Below, piece by piece: positions 1 through 31,430 of a stretch of DNA of 64,000 nucleotides (the first letter of the stretch is position 1; each line of letters begins with the position of its first letter). The position numbers and the translations under genes were made by a program. This stretch comes from Antedon mediterranea (Eukaryota > Echinodermata > Crinoidea > Comatulida > Antedonidae): the NCBI RefSeq assembly GCF_964355755.1, contig NC_092679.1, positions 16,978,932-17,042,931 of the forward strand, written 5' to 3'. Under the pieces are notes generated by a model, which searched no databases, was not told the DNA's origin, and saw nothing but the letters and a program-made list of their open reading frames with translations.

Positions 1-1775
1 GCTGTATTATATAATGCAGCTATTTTCTTGTCTTTTTCATTCATTTGCTGTTGTGCATATTCACTACTTTGTCTTGAAAAAAAAAATGTGATTTAATACA
101 AAAAAAAAGTGGTATGGCACCCTCGTACCATGTATTCATGTCATTATTCAGCCTCCCATACTTTATTAGTTTAAATTTCTTGAATTTATCATTTTCAATA
201 TATTCTGAATGTAATAATATACTATTTTAAGGTATAAATCAGCTAATTAAATACTTCATATTGTAAATATCCCACTAATATATTACAATTCTGCACGATA
301 AACTTCAGTATCTCAATCACATGATACGAAAATTGAAAAAAAAAATGTGTAGCATATTGGAGCGAGTCGGCCGAGAACCCTTGCTGATATTGTTGGTTCT
401 TTACGATAAACGTCACCCCTGCCTTAACCGCTCGGACATTTGACTGTGTGAATGTAAAATAAAAGGAAAAACTTACTGATAAATAACGAAATGGAAAAAA
501 ACGCCAAATGCAAGGTAGATGAGGACACCGTATAATATAGCATTATTACTCAGTCTGCTTATTCCTCTTATGCCGTAGTAGTTCCTTGAGGCATCTCTTT
601 CTTCTGAATATTTTGAGTAGTCCACTTCTTGATACCTAACGAAATGTAGAGCCTCAGTCTACACTATCAAACTTTATGTGATGTGTCCATATATGGGCAT
701 GAAGATGTCATATCACTACCATATTTGGGCATATCACCCCCATACTGTATATATTATATGGGTACATCTCATTTTTTACCCACATAAATTTTGATAGTGT
801 AGACAGAGTTTAAGGTAATGACATACAAACAGTACATACATCAAATGTTGTTCTCACATTAAAATATGTAATAAAGAAAAAATTCAAACCAATATGTTGG
901 AGCATTTAAAGTTTAATGGGCTTGAATCTAATTACCCAAGAACATGAATGGAATCTTGCTGGGGGATGTGGGTGGGCTTACACCAAAAGTCTTTCATCCA
1001 CCCTAAAACTTATTTTAAAACCTTTCAACCAGTATAATTACAACACAGCACTCACTTAAGAAACATGGGTAGTACTGTGAGTACAATCTTTTATGTTTTT
1101 TTACCACCCACCCTAACAATTGCTTTAGCTACATTTCTGCATGCTTGGCGATCTAGAGGGTCAAGTCTAACATACAGTACAGTACATACTGTGTTTATGG
1201 CAAGAATACTAATGTCAAGAAAACAACCAGGAATTAAATTAATATATGCCATGAAACTGCAAAATATATTATAGAGGGTGTATAACATTCTAGGCATATT
1301 TGGTACAGTAGGGTGGTGTGTTGGGTGGCGGGGGAAGAGGAAGATTTGGACTCAAGCTACTGTAATGATGAACCCTCTTTCCCAACTTACCAATTATAGT
1401 GGTTGGAATATTGACTGTTGTATGCACTACTGCCCGTAGAACCATTATTTCTCTGTTGTCTATACATTGTAGTAAATCTTTCATCATACTGACGTCTGGT
1501 GAGCGGTTTGCTTAGTATGCTATAAGCATCATTTAGTTCAACAAACCTTCTATGCTTTTTAGGATCTGAAGGATTTCGATCTGGATGAAGCTGAAATAAG
1601 AATGTGATAAATACAATTAGTTGACTACTTTGATGTAGGGAAAATATTTTACCAACTAACAGCTTGTATCCTTACCTCTTTTGATAGTGAAAAGTAAGCA
1701 TCCTTAATCTCCTTAGTACTGGCCGTTTTTGTAACATTCAAAATATCATACAAACTAGATGAGCCAAGATATAAG
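1..1775 (-). CDS. DNAJC4: DnaJ homolog subfamily C member 4-like (partial at 3' end)
   Basis: J-domain co-chaperone that would stimulate Hsp70 ATPase, anchored in a membrane. Exons on the minus strand: 1676-1775, 1391-1590, 477-635 and 1-72 (continues off the window); phases agree at each junction. The first exon seen encodes LYDILNV...[10 protein letters not shown]. The next carries the HPD loop ([12 protein letters not shown]) and [22 protein letters not shown] hydrophobic stretch ([20 protein letters not shown]) follows the J domain, and the last visible exon reads [12 protein letters not shown], matching the DNAJC4 tail block after its membrane segment. The first coding exon was not fixed: exon 1676-1775 begins with the third base of a codon. 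A weak candidate lies from 3118 to about 3170 (donor at 3113-3117, compatible phase, basic hydrophobic peptide) but lacks an ATG. The intron acceptor at 636-637 lies 13 bases from a MITE. Confidence 0.85.
651..812. mobile_element. MITE family A, copy 1
   Basis: Non-autonomous DNA-transposon-like element of about 160 bp. Both ends carry the family terminal inverted repeat (consensus AGCTCTGTCTACACTATCAA), and the interior holds repeated blocks around ATATTTGGGCA and CATCATGTCCATATATGG. It sits in a DNAJC4 intron, just upstream of the acceptor of exon 477-635. Confidence 0.8.
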
Positions 1776-2301
1776 CTACAAAAAGAAAATATCAACATTA
1801 CCGGAATTGTACTAATGGGAGGTTTAAAACTACATTTAAAAACTGGCATGGATGGGTTGGGAGTAATGACTGGAAGTTGTACTGGAGTAAGAGAGAGGTA
1901 CCTGCTTAGGGTATTCATTCATTGGCTACAGCATACACATTTTACCTTTACTGGAGTGGCCTTAAAATGGTAACAGAAAAGTAAAAATACATTAAATATT
2001 ACAATTATTTGTATTGTAAGCCAAATATCCCAAATACACTACGGTACCTTGAAACTGAAAATGTCCTACTGCACATTGTGTAGTAATTATAGTATTTTAC
2101 ACATCTAGCACACATTACTGTTAGTCCTTCCATCCTAAAACATTGCTTCATTGAGAAGAAAAATACAATATTGTATTATAGGCTCCTACATTCATTTCTA
2201 TTGTATATTATAGAAAACTTGAGCCTCCACATCAAATATTAAAAATATGGGCCTACTAATAAGTACTTATTTGTACATGGACACAGTTTACTGTGCCAAT
2301 A

Positions 2302-2513
2302 AGACGATTTTCGTGCTACGGAAGAAGCCATCTTGCAGAGATTTTAAGCGGTGAAAAAAACCATACAGCCAATTTTTAAAGCACAATTTAATTAATAATT
2401 TTTTTTTAATTAGCATGGTGTCCTGTGAAAATGCTGTTATTTTTTGTTTTTTACGCTCGGCTGGTCACGACTGTCATCTCTGCAAAATGGTGTCCGTAGC
2501 ATGAAAATCGTCT
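2302..2513. mobile_element. MITE-like element with 5'-AGACGATTTTC ends
   Basis: The left end (AGACGATTTTCGTGCTACGG) is the near-perfect reverse complement of the right end, and the inverted similarity extends inward through a TCTCTGCA-type block. Length is about 210 bp and no coding capacity is seen. It is the only copy seen in the window, so the family assignment is structural only. Confidence 0.6.
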
Positions 2514-2639
2514 GCCTCCATTCCCTTACACAAAAAGGAAGCAATTAGTTAGCACGATAAAAACAGTTTACTATAATTATTACAGTACATAAAAATAATT
2601 TAAAAAAAAAAAATTTTACTAGGCTAGACCTATACTAAA

Positions 2640-3240
2640 CAATCATTTCATGTGATATAAAACCATACCAGTACCAGGTACAAGAAAGGCTGGCAGGCTA
2701 GGCCTAGCGGTATATGACCAAAGCGGCCGCGAGCGAAAGCGGCATTGAATAGAATATATACTTATACTATAGGCTATATATAAGCCTATATATCAGTCAG
2801 TGTGTCCGAAATTCCCTACTCGCCATGCCCAATATACGATAGGCTAGTCCTTTATATGCCACCCTACTTAGAGTAGGATAAGCCTAGTAAAGTATAAATT
2901 ATTAGGCCGCCTACTATCTATGCTATCCCCTGTAGTCCTACGTTTAGCCTAGCCTAGAGTTTAAATTAAGAAAGTAGGCCTAGCTAGGCCTACTAGGCTA
3001 TAGTATAGCCTAGGCCTAGGCTAAAGCCTAGTAGTAGGGCCCCTACCTAGTAGTAGTAGAGGCTAGCCTAGTTAGGCTGCTTTTTTAATTAATGTGTAAC
3101 GTCAGGATGTTTGTTACCTCAGACACAAGAGCCTTTGGATGATCCGAGCCTTTTTAACACGCTCACACTTATTGCTGTTTTATTTATTACTACTGATTTC
3201 TGACATTGTTATAATGATTTCACCCTAGGCTAGGCTAGCC
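2640..3240. repeat. TAGGCCTA / CTAGCCTA word cluster
   Basis: Dense irregular run of AGGCCT, GGCCTAGG, TAGCCTAG and TAGTAGTAG words, best seen at 2960-3065. There is no fixed period, so this is not an ordinary microsatellite. Single copies of the same words are scattered through the whole window. Confidence 0.6.
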
Positions 3241-3854
3241 TCTCTAGTCTCTTCTACCTATTAACTTAACACACCGGGAACAGACGTACGTACTACGTGT
3301 AGTTGTTTTTATCGCCGTTTTTTTTCAACCTGCCCTCTATCGTCTTTTCTAAAACCATTATGGAACGCTAAAAGGGACTTAAATTGGAAGACGGTACCAT
3401 TTTCGAAGTAACAATGCGAATATTAAATGAGCCAAATTGATTGACTGGAGCAACCTTCACCATGGGAGAAGAGCACCTGATATCCACTTCTCTCTCTTTC
3501 TTACTCGACTCAAAATAAATAAACAAATAAATAATATGTGATTTCCGTTCCCGTTTTTATTATTGCCCGAAATACAATATACGGCCTATTACACATGATA
3601 AAGAAAGTTTGAAAATGCTACTACAAAAATGTATACTATTCATGCTCTTCTATATGCCAAGGTGGGTATTATTCTGTTAAGAGCACCGCTCACACCATTC
3701 TTTCTGTTGCAGTTTGGTTTGTGAATCACGTTTCTTTTTAAAATTTACAGTTCAATCTCCAATACGAGTCGTATAGACATATTTTTTACTTGACAAAAGT
3801 AATCCGATCATTTATAATTTATTTAACGGATTCATCGAAACTGTATTTTGGATT

Positions 3855-14285
<10,431 letters not shown>

Positions 14286-15888
14286 TTGAAATTCCAAACT
14301 GCTTTATGACTTATTTGACCATTCTCTAACTGTAAAAGAAATGTTATTTTTCAATATGCCTCACCTTGTATGCTGTATTATATTAAACGTATATCTACAC
14401 TAGCTCACTATTAGGCCTATATCACTCACTTTCATAATTGATTAAAGTTCCCACTTGCACGCAACATAACGTAACCGCAACGCAAGTACAACGCACAACG
14501 GCATGGCATGGACCACCCGAACTTTTACTTGTGATTGGTCAACTCATTTGCGTTGCGCCTACGCCATTTAAGTTGCGTCCAAGAGTATAGGAAGAAAGCC
14601 TATACTGGATCGTTTCAAATCATAACAATACTTCTTCAATTTCTATTAATTAAACTAAACTTGAAACCTTTATTAATGATTCTATGAATAATAATATAGA
14701 CATGATGAAAATTTAATTACTAAATTATTTATTTAATTAATAGATTAAAAAATATGAAAAAGAAAAACTTCTACTGACCTCACTATGTTGCAAAGCTCGT
14801 TTGAAGTGTAGCATCTTCCGAGTGACGACTTACCGGATAGGTGGCGTGCAACATCTTGTAATAATGAAACATTACACTGTGTTGCAACCGACCCGTCGAA
14901 TATAAGGTGGCATAGTATATACTAATAGTATATTAGCCTAGCCAGTTATATACATATATGTTTAGTGCGCATGCGTGACCATGTAATACGTGATTAAATA
15001 ACGACCCGAGTTAAGCATCAATCAAGAACAATTTAGCGGGTGGTTGAAATTACTTTGCTTACTACACACACGAGTGAAAGAAAAATGATGACTCTACTCA
15101 ACGTACTATAAAATAATGGTGCTTGAACATGGACATTAAAAAATTTTATAAACAATCAATGCGCATGCTTGTAACTTTTTTGCCAAAGGCAAGCATGGGG
15201 AAAATGTAGGCCTATGCAATGTATTGGCAGACGCGTTTTGGTAACAAATTTTTCTGTTGTTAGGCCTAAATAGAAAATAACAATAACCATTTATTTTACC
15301 AGAAACACTCAAATTGAAAGTGTTTAATTATTGTTGTTAAAGAAAGTATTTGAATTGTAAATTATTTACCGAAGAAAAACACAGAATTCTGCTGATACAC
15401 AGAGTATCGTTTAATAACATTCAAATAATATTGAATAATATAGAAATAATATGAAAATAATTAGTTATTGCAAATGTTATAACATGAGTAATTTTATAAC
15501 GATATAGAATTGAATCAAATTCACTTCATTATTATTAATCATCTTTATGTATAATCTTTAATATGAAACAAACATATTATTCTTTGAAGAAAAATGTCCT
15601 TGTATTAAGGCCTATAGAAGATTAAGCCTATACGTTAGCTCGCCGTTCAAATGAAGCAATATCATCATTCGGCTCATTTATATAAGAAGAAACAATTGAC
15701 TTTATTACCAACAAAATGGAAAAATATAAATTAATATTCGTAGTATAGGTCTACAGAAACAACAGAAAACACCAAGATAGATGAAAGACTTAATTATGAC
15801 ACAAACAATGCAAGAAAGATTGTAAGGGAAGTTATGATATTACTTAATACATAAACATTATAGAATCAATAAAACATCTCACGATGAA
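14286..15888. other. Region between FGFR and the NK2 gene
   Basis: It holds the FGFR 5' UTR and promoter: a 5' UTR acceptor is near 14330, and a possible upstream 5' UTR exon with donor GTCAGT lies near 14780-14830. A diverged MITE B fragment lies at 14445-14590. From about 14900 the sequence is AT-rich, with no coding exon seen. Confidence 0.45.
14445..14590. mobile_element. MITE family B, diverged
   Basis: It begins AAGTTCCCACTTGCACGCAA and retains TTGTGATTGGTCAACTCATT and a GTTGCGTCC end, but the terminal repeats are decayed. Confidence 0.5.
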
Positions 15889-16742
15889 TTATTTCTTCCT
15901 ATAGTAATACAGATCGAAATATGAAGGATTACAAATATAACACATTGTTGGTGGTGGTGGTGGCGCAAAAATCGCATTTTTGTATGCCTGAGAATCTATC
16001 ATTCTTGCTGCTGCATTTGTAGGCCTACATGGTATACCATCTCGAACCAGCACAGACACTGCGACCCGTCGGGGTGCGATTGATTTCAGGCCGTCTTCTC
16101 CTCTAGATTTCTTTAGCTTGTAGCGATGATTCTGAAACCAGATTTTGACTTGTGTTGGAGTCAATTTGATGAGATTTGCCAGACAGTGACGCTCACTTGT
16201 CGACAGATATTTTTGCTGACAAAATCGCCTCTCCAGTTCGTCAGTCTGAGCTTTTGTAAAAACTATTCGTAGTTTACGTTTAGTTACTAATTTAGGTCTA
16301 ATTTTAGTAGGACTTGCCAAAAAACTACTGCTAGACTCGATATCAGATGCGTGAGTTTTCAATTCGTCTTTTTCTGAAACAATAACAAAAGTAAATGTCT
16401 AGACATGCTGTACATCTTGTTGAAGTAGAATTAAGCATCGACAAAGGAATTTTTTTGAAGATAATTTGCAATTTAATATTTTACGCTGAAAAATAACTGT
16501 ATTAGAAAGTGCTATATTATCGCTTCCATAATTTGTATTATACTAGTACAGATTGTATAGGGTAATCTTATTAATTCATACGTCTTTTAAAAGCGCGTTT
16601 GTTCACGTGATAGTAACTGTTCAATTGTATTTGCATTCTGTAACTTACCTTTGATCACCTGGCCGTAATCTTCAATAACAACACTCCTATTCCTCTCAGG
16701 TTTTAATATATCACTCACAGAAAAGGTAATGTGTTTGGTCAT
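15889..16742 (-). CDS. NK2-class homeodomain transcription factor
   Basis: Two exons, 16649-16742 and 15889-16373, give 192 aa; the phase-1 junction fits. Exon 1 starts [16 protein letters not shown], with the TN/eh1 repression motif FSVSDIL of NK2 proteins. Exon 2 carries the homeodomain ([20 protein letters not shown] through [16 protein letters not shown]), with WFQN and the NK2-diagnostic tyrosine at position 54 (NHRYK). The NK2-specific domain follows ([16 protein letters not shown]), then a short tail with a run of five prolines. Nkx2.1- and Nkx2.2-like features are mixed: the TN motif resembles Nkx2.1, while AQT.ELERRF and LI.LTPTQ resemble Nkx2.2. Homeodomain position 4 is Leu instead of the usual Arg. 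The protein is short for the family. It probably acts as a nuclear DNA-binding repressor; orthology to one vertebrate gene cannot be settled by eye. Confidence 0.93.
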
Positions 16743-18262
16743 ACTCTTTTCAAATTAAAATTACCCTGAAACGAACGTGTATAGGCCTATAAACAACATG
16801 ATAATTTGCTCAACTTAAAAACAAAGCAGAATCGGTCAAAATGTTCACATATGGCACTGGCACTTTGCCAGTCTAGGCCTCCTAAACTGACATTCTTTTG
16901 TTTTCAAACTTGAGCACACTCGGTGTTCCAATGTTTGCTAAATGTCACTAGTTGCCCAACTTCGGCAAACTGCAGAAAACAAGTTTGCCTACACTTTGGT
17001 GAAGTTTGTGTTAATAGAGTTTTACGAATATTATATAGGCATTCACTTAATAATAATAATAATTTACGAATCAGAAGAAAAAGAAATCATAAGCTTAAAA
17101 CAAACAAAGAAACCATACTGTGCTTTTTAAAATTCAAATCTTACACCAAGTTTCATGCAAGCGATTTTTTTGCTTGTGTTGCTAGGCCCTAACAAATTCA
17201 ATACAAATTAATCTGTAGTCTAGATTGAGACCGTGTTTCGATTTAATATTAGTAAAATTATGTATTATTGTTAGCCATAAAAAACTATAAATATTGATGC
17301 ACTACATTTAGACTATGTGTTAATGTTATTGGACTTTTAATAGTCATAAATGTATTATGTTTAACTGTTCAAATACAAAAACAAGCACGAATGTGCAATA
17401 CTCGGGTACAGCAAAAGAAGCTGTAATAACGTCATAAGACCGGATGTAACGTCACATACACATCAATAACCTCGCTACTAATAATAAAATTGCAGCCAAA
17501 GTCCGAATTATGCATACATGATACAAACAATAACAATCTTAAATTGATCAAATTGCATCTAAACCACTGAAATTGTTAACAAAAAACGTTTTAACAATGT
17601 ATTTGTTATACATTTGACTAGTATTTCTCATTAACAAAGCGCATAAGGTAAAACATTATTATTAGTATGGTTTTTTTAAACAAAATAATTTCTGTTTTCT
17701 ATAGGACAAACAAAACCATCTTTATAACAACTGAATAAAAGACGTACTTACTACAAAAATAACACCTAACCTACCTGATATATTATCATTCAACCAAAAC
17801 CAAGGAAAATAAATCGTAGGCCTACTGCTCTCAATGAACTTCGGAATGTAAGTAAGTTAGCAGTCTTTGTGTTATTTTAACGTACCATTATATATAATGA
17901 TACATGATTTTAATTATACAAATTATATAAAACATACAGAAAATCGATGATTTATAGACCTCATAAACTTAAAAAGGTATAGCTTGACTCGTAATAATTT
18001 TATAACTGATCATTATTCATTTTTAGGCGCCAATGAGTAGCTTAATTACATTCCCGTATATAGACAACATTTTCACACAAAAAAATTATCTGAATACATT
18101 GTTTCAATTTAACTGAAAACTTAATATGGGATGCCTTGTTTACCTACTAAAGTAAAAGCGATCCCTACACCGATGTTTCTGTTGTTTCTTTACCTTACCA
18201 AAATTAACTTCCGCGGCCATAAAAAGTAGTAGCCTATGCGCAAGGAATTCGAAGCCTATATT

Positions 18263-18430
18263 AAGCTCTGCCTATACAGTACTATCAAACTAGTTTGACA
18301 AAAAAGTGTGATGTGTCCAAATATGGTAGCGATATTCCCAAATATGGTAGTGATATGACATCATCATGTCCATATAAGGGCACATCACATGTTTTTGTCA
18401 CATAAATGTTGATAGTGTAGACAGAGCATT
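18263..18430. mobile_element. MITE family A, copy 2
   Basis: Ends AGCTCTGCCTATACAGTACT and TGATAGTGTAGACAGAGC, interior CAAATATGGTAGTGATATG. Preceded by TTA and followed by an ATTATTA run. Confidence 0.8.
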
Positions 18431-18663
18431 ATTAGTTAACAACGTAAACATTGAGAACATTTTGAATGAACTCAACAGTTGGGTCTATTGTAGCAGGCGT
18501 CTTTCACACACGTCTTTCGGCACGGTTCCGGTCCGGTGCCGCCAAATTGAACGCCAATGTTTCGTTTTCCCTCGATTGATTGGCGCATAGCCACGTGAAG
18601 CGCGTCGTGAAAACGAAAAATGGGCGTTAGATTAGGTCTAGGCCTATAAAATAGAATTACATA

Positions 18664-18833
18664 GAGCTCCGTCTACACTACCAAACTTTATTTGACAAAA
18701 AAAGTGTGATGTGCACATATATGGACATGATGATTAGGCCTACATATCACTACCATGTTTGTGCATATCACTTCCATATTTGGGCACATCAAACTTTTTT
18801 TGGAAACTAGTTTGATAGTGTGGACAGATCTTA
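18664..18833. mobile_element. MITE family A, copy 3
   Basis: Ends AGCTCCGTCTACACTACCAA and TGATAGTGTGGACAGATC. The interior is shared with copy 1. Confidence 0.8.
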
Positions 18834-19071
18834 AGGTGGATCATTCAAATTGGGTCATTATTTCTGAATTCTATTTTAGGCCTAATGATAAGCTTAAAAG
18901 TTGTCATTATTTTATTACGGAAGAACATCGATTACTACCCGCACAAGGATGATCCACGGAGAGCTTAATAAATCAGTCATGCCAACCAATAAAAAAAATA
19001 GCCTACTTCATATAGATTTAAACTTTTTAAAACATAATGATATGTATCTATAAATATATAGAAAAAAAACA

Positions 19072-19238
19072 ACAGAATAAATTCGAAACCGCCCGGTGAT
19101 ATGAATGTTAATTCATTTTGAAACGATAAAAGATTAGGAAAGCTATGAGAATGTGGAAAGCCGCATCCGAGATTCGAACCCGAAACCTGCTACTGTATGA
19201 AGATGTCCTAACCATTAGACCACTGGGGCTTTCATTGA
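19072..19238 (-). mobile_element. tRNA-derived SINE, family S1, copy 1
   Basis: On the minus strand it starts TGAAAGCCCCAGTGGTCTAA (tRNA-type A box), carries a GGGTTCGAATC B box, and continues into a non-tRNA body ending ATATCACCGGGCGGTTTCGA. The copy at 28281-28465 has the same head and the same body end, which defines the family. Confidence 0.8.
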
Positions 19239-20057
19239 AGGCCTTTTGGCGTGGTGTACGGCGAAGAGTTCTCATTATTATTAAATTTACAGTTGAATCT
19301 CCCCGTAAGCGGTCACATCTCGTAAGCGGCCGCGGCCACCTTTTTTACTATTTACCTTTTTATATTGTTTGTTTGGTAAAAAACCTCCCTTAAGTGGACG
19401 TATATACAATTTTGATAATTATTGTTACTTTTGCTTTCGAAGCTTGTGTGCAAAATCTTTTTGTTTGATTTATCAGGCGTTTGATTGAATTAATTATTAT
19501 CTGATTATTCTTGCACATATTATCTATTAGGCCTACTTGAAAGTAAATAAATAGATAAATATACGACTAGGCCTGGTATTGTATTGTAACAGATTTTTTC
19601 TTTTTTCCCCCAATATTTTCAAGAAATACCGAAAATCTGTTCACTTCATTAGTTAGGCACTTTCGGCTTTCCATACTATAAACATTACATAATTGTTTTT
19701 CAGTTTATTACATAAGTTTATAACAAGGCGTCAAACAACGTTCGACTGCATTGATGTTGTTGTTGATTAAAATATAGGCCTATTAGGCATTTGGTAGTGC
19801 GTAAGAAGTATCAATCAAATACCAAATATTTTCAGTTATGATAACAAAAGTTAAGTATTTGTAAAATTAGCCAGTCGATTTAGGCCTATCGTGTCTGTGA
19901 AACGGATCGCGGGGTGTGGACTGCATGAGATAGAGACCCATAGAGACTCGGTCGGACATGATAAACAACATCATAGCTGCCTAGCCTAAACTCGACAAAA
20001 AAGCCAACGTTTTATAGGCATAGGAGACTGTTTTTCATATATTATTATGTCTTTATC

Positions 20058-28832
<8,775 letters not shown>

Positions 28833-28948
28833 GGTAGCGAGATTAGTTATGGGTTTTCATTTACTGTATGGTTTGCCTTGTTTAACATTAATAATAACAT
28901 CAACACTGAAATGAATTGAAAACCAGACTATAACAATGCCCATAGCTG

Positions 28949-29192
28949 CTTTCACACTGCGGCCGGATTTCGTCTGGTGCCCTGAGAAAAAGATCGCGGA
29001 AAATGGGTTCAATGGTAAAGCATAGGATCGTTCACAACAAATTCGTACGATTTGAATCTGTACTCGATTCGGGCTCCGAATTTGTAGCGATGGATGTAGA
29101 AGTCATTTGTTTTCTGAAATCGTACGATTTTTTTCTTTCGTCCAATCAGCAGGGCCGAATCCGTGCGCGATGTGAAAGTAGCTTTAATCAAT
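28949..29192. mobile_element. MITE-like element
   Basis: The left end (AGCTGCTTTCACACTGCGG) and the right end (GCGCGATGTGAAAGTAGCTT) are imperfect reverse complements. Inside, TCGTACGATTT occurs in mirrored positions. About 240 bp, with no other copy clearly seen in the window. Confidence 0.45.
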
Positions 29193-29318
29193 TAATTGTT
29201 GTTGTACAGCAAGGATTCAAATAGTACTTTCCTACAGGATGTGGGTTTCATAGGACTTTAGGATATAGCTAATAGAAATATACTGTATTACTGTATATAT
29301 TTATCATAGAACTTTTTA

Positions 29319-29936
29319 TAGGTATCCTACAAGAGTTTCCTAGGATATAGGTATCCTACAAGACTTTCATATAGGTATTCGTTTCGTTTATTTTTCCACT
29401 CACTTATATAGATAATGTAAAGGTATCCTACAAGACTTTCATATAGGTATCCTACAAGACTTTCCTAGGATATAGGTATCCTACAAGACTTTCCTAGGAT
29501 ATAGGTATCCTACAAGACTTTCCTAGGATATAGGTATCCTACAAGACTTTCCTAGGATATAGGTATCCTACAAGACTTTTTTAGGATATAGGTATCCTAC
29601 AAGACTTTCCTAGGATATAGGTATCCTAGGACATAGGTATCCTACAAAACTTTTCTAGAATATAGGTATCCTACAAGTCATTCCTAGGATATAGGTATCC
29701 TACAAAACTTTCCAAGGATATAGGTATCCTACAAGATTTTCCTAGGACATAGGTATCCTACAAGACTTTCCTACGATAGTTATCCTACAAGAATTTTCCT
29801 AAGATATACTGTATGTAGGTATCCTACAAGACTTTCCTAGGGTATAGGTATCCTACAAGACTTTCCTATGATATAGATATCCTACAAGACTTTCCTATGA
29901 TATAGATATCCTACAAGACTTTCCTATAGGTATACA
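29319..29936. repeat. Minisatellite, ~28-29 bp unit
   Basis: About 20 copies of GGTATCCTACAAGACTTTCC + TAGGATATA, with variants in which GGATATA is shortened or missing. Confidence 0.9.
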
Positions 29937-30499
29937 TACTTTATAATTTTATATTATTGTTATCGATCAATATCAATGCATTTTTAATATTATTATCTTA
30001 ATGTATATAATATCGAGAGATTTTTTTTAACAAACCAAAGATAGAAATAACTATACAGTATGTATTAGAGTTAGAATAAAAAAACATGTACTTTAGTTAG
30101 AATCAAAGGTACTATTTATTCCTCTGTATTATTATAATTGATACTAATATTATTTATTATTATAACCATTCATGAATCAATACAAGATTATTATTTATAA
30201 TACATTAATTAATAGTTAGTTAGAATCAAAGGTACTATTAATATTTAGTCATATTCTGTATTAATATAATTGATACTAATATTATTTATTATTATAACCA
30301 TTCATGAATCAATACAAGACACATTAATTAATAATTCAATCCCTTGTCGTGTTTATTACTAATCATTCGAAAAGGATAATCAATAAAGGATAATCAATAA
30401 ATGATAATCAATATTGAAAATAAAAATGCTGTATGAATTTGCCATTTTTAATTTCATTATAAATATTTCCTGAAGAAATTTATTTTTATTAAGCCGTTT

Positions 30500-30556
30500 G
30501 ATAACATATTCCCGGGTTAGATTCGAACCCACTACCTCTAACTTACAGGACGAGCA
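30500..30556 (-). mobile_element. tRNA-like SINE remnant
   Basis: On the minus strand it contains GTGGGTTCGAATCTAACCC, a good Pol III B box, with a weak upstream A-box-like segment. It abuts the 22-bp satellite. Confidence 0.35.
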
Positions 30557-30562
30557 TTGTCT

Positions 30563-31430
30563 AACAAACAATCAATATTAAAGCAACAAACAATCGATAT
30601 TACGGCAACAAACAATCGATATTACGGCAACAAACAATCGATATTACGGCAACAAACAATCGATATTACGGCAACAAACAATCGATATTACGGCAACAAA
30701 CAATCGATATTACGGCAACAAACAATCGATATTACGGCAACAAACAATCGATATTACGGCAACAAACAATCGATATTACGGCAACAAACAATCGATATTA
30801 CGGCAACAAACAATCGATATTACGGCAACAAACAATCGATATTACGGCAACAAACAATCGATATTACGGCAACAAACAATCGATATTACGGCAACAAACA
30901 ATCGATATTACGGCAACAAACAATCGATATTACGGCAACAAACAATCAATATTACGGCAACAAACAATCAATATTACGGCAACAAACAATCAATATTACG
31001 GCAACAAACAATCAATATTACGGCAACAAACAATCAATATTAAGGCAACAAACAATCAATATTAAGGCAACAAACAATCGATATTAAGGCAACAAACAAT
31101 CGATATTACGGCAACAAACAATCGATATTACGGCAACAAACAATCGATATTAAGGCAACAAACAATCGATATTATGGCAACAAACAATCGATATTAAGGC
31201 AACAAACAATCGATATTAAGGCAACAAACAATCGATATTAAGGCAACAAACAATCAATGTTAAGGCAACAAACAATCGATATTAAGGCAACAAACAATCG
31301 ATATTAAGGCAACAAACAATCAATATTAAGGCAACAAACAATCAATATTAAGGCAACAAACAATCAATATTAAGGCAACAAACAATCAATATTAAGGCAA
31401 CAAACAATATTAAGGCAACAATCAATTAAT
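30563..31430. repeat. 22-bp satellite, about 39 copies
   Basis: Unit AACAAACAATCGATATTACGGC (quoted here in two parts: AACAAACAATCGAT, ATTACGGC). The period is exactly 22. Variants occur in blocks: ATCGAT/TACGG units first, then ATCAAT/TACGG, then a mix with TAAGG. There are no spacers, so it is not a CRISPR array. Because 22 is not a multiple of 3 and the unit has no stop in one phase set, it creates a spurious 176-codon open frame. Confidence 0.95.

Larger units (their letters stand above)
1776..3854. other. Intergenic/5' region with TAGGCCTA-rich block
   Basis: No convincing coding exon apart from the weak DNAJC4 candidate near 3118-3170. It contains a MITE-like inverted repeat (2302-2513) and a dense block of TAGGCCTA and CTAGCCTA words (about 2640-3240). 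The stretch from 3250 to 3854 shows no recognisable gene; it would hold the FGFR 3' UTR. Confidence 0.5.
16743..20057. other. Intergenic region, NK2 to LONRF (divergent starts)
   Basis: About 3.3 kb between two divergently transcribed genes. It contains two MITE A copies (18263-18430, 18664-18833) and an inverted SINE (19072-19238). The rest is AT-rich, with no coding exon supported. Regulatory sequence of both genes would lie here, but no specific site can be named. Confidence 0.5.

Noticed and set aside
16923-17192. Two overlapping open frames of 89 and 62 codons
   Set aside because: AT-rich, with no homology or splice context; they look like random open frames upstream of the NK2 gene.
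30557-31087. 176-codon open frame with repeated NKQSILRQQT peptide
   Set aside because: It is only the translation of the 22-bp satellite. The frame ends where unit variants create stops, and there are no splice sites or flanking exons.
30563-31430. CRISPR-like regular repeat
   Set aside because: There are no unique spacers, the unit is directly tandem, and the genome is clearly animal.
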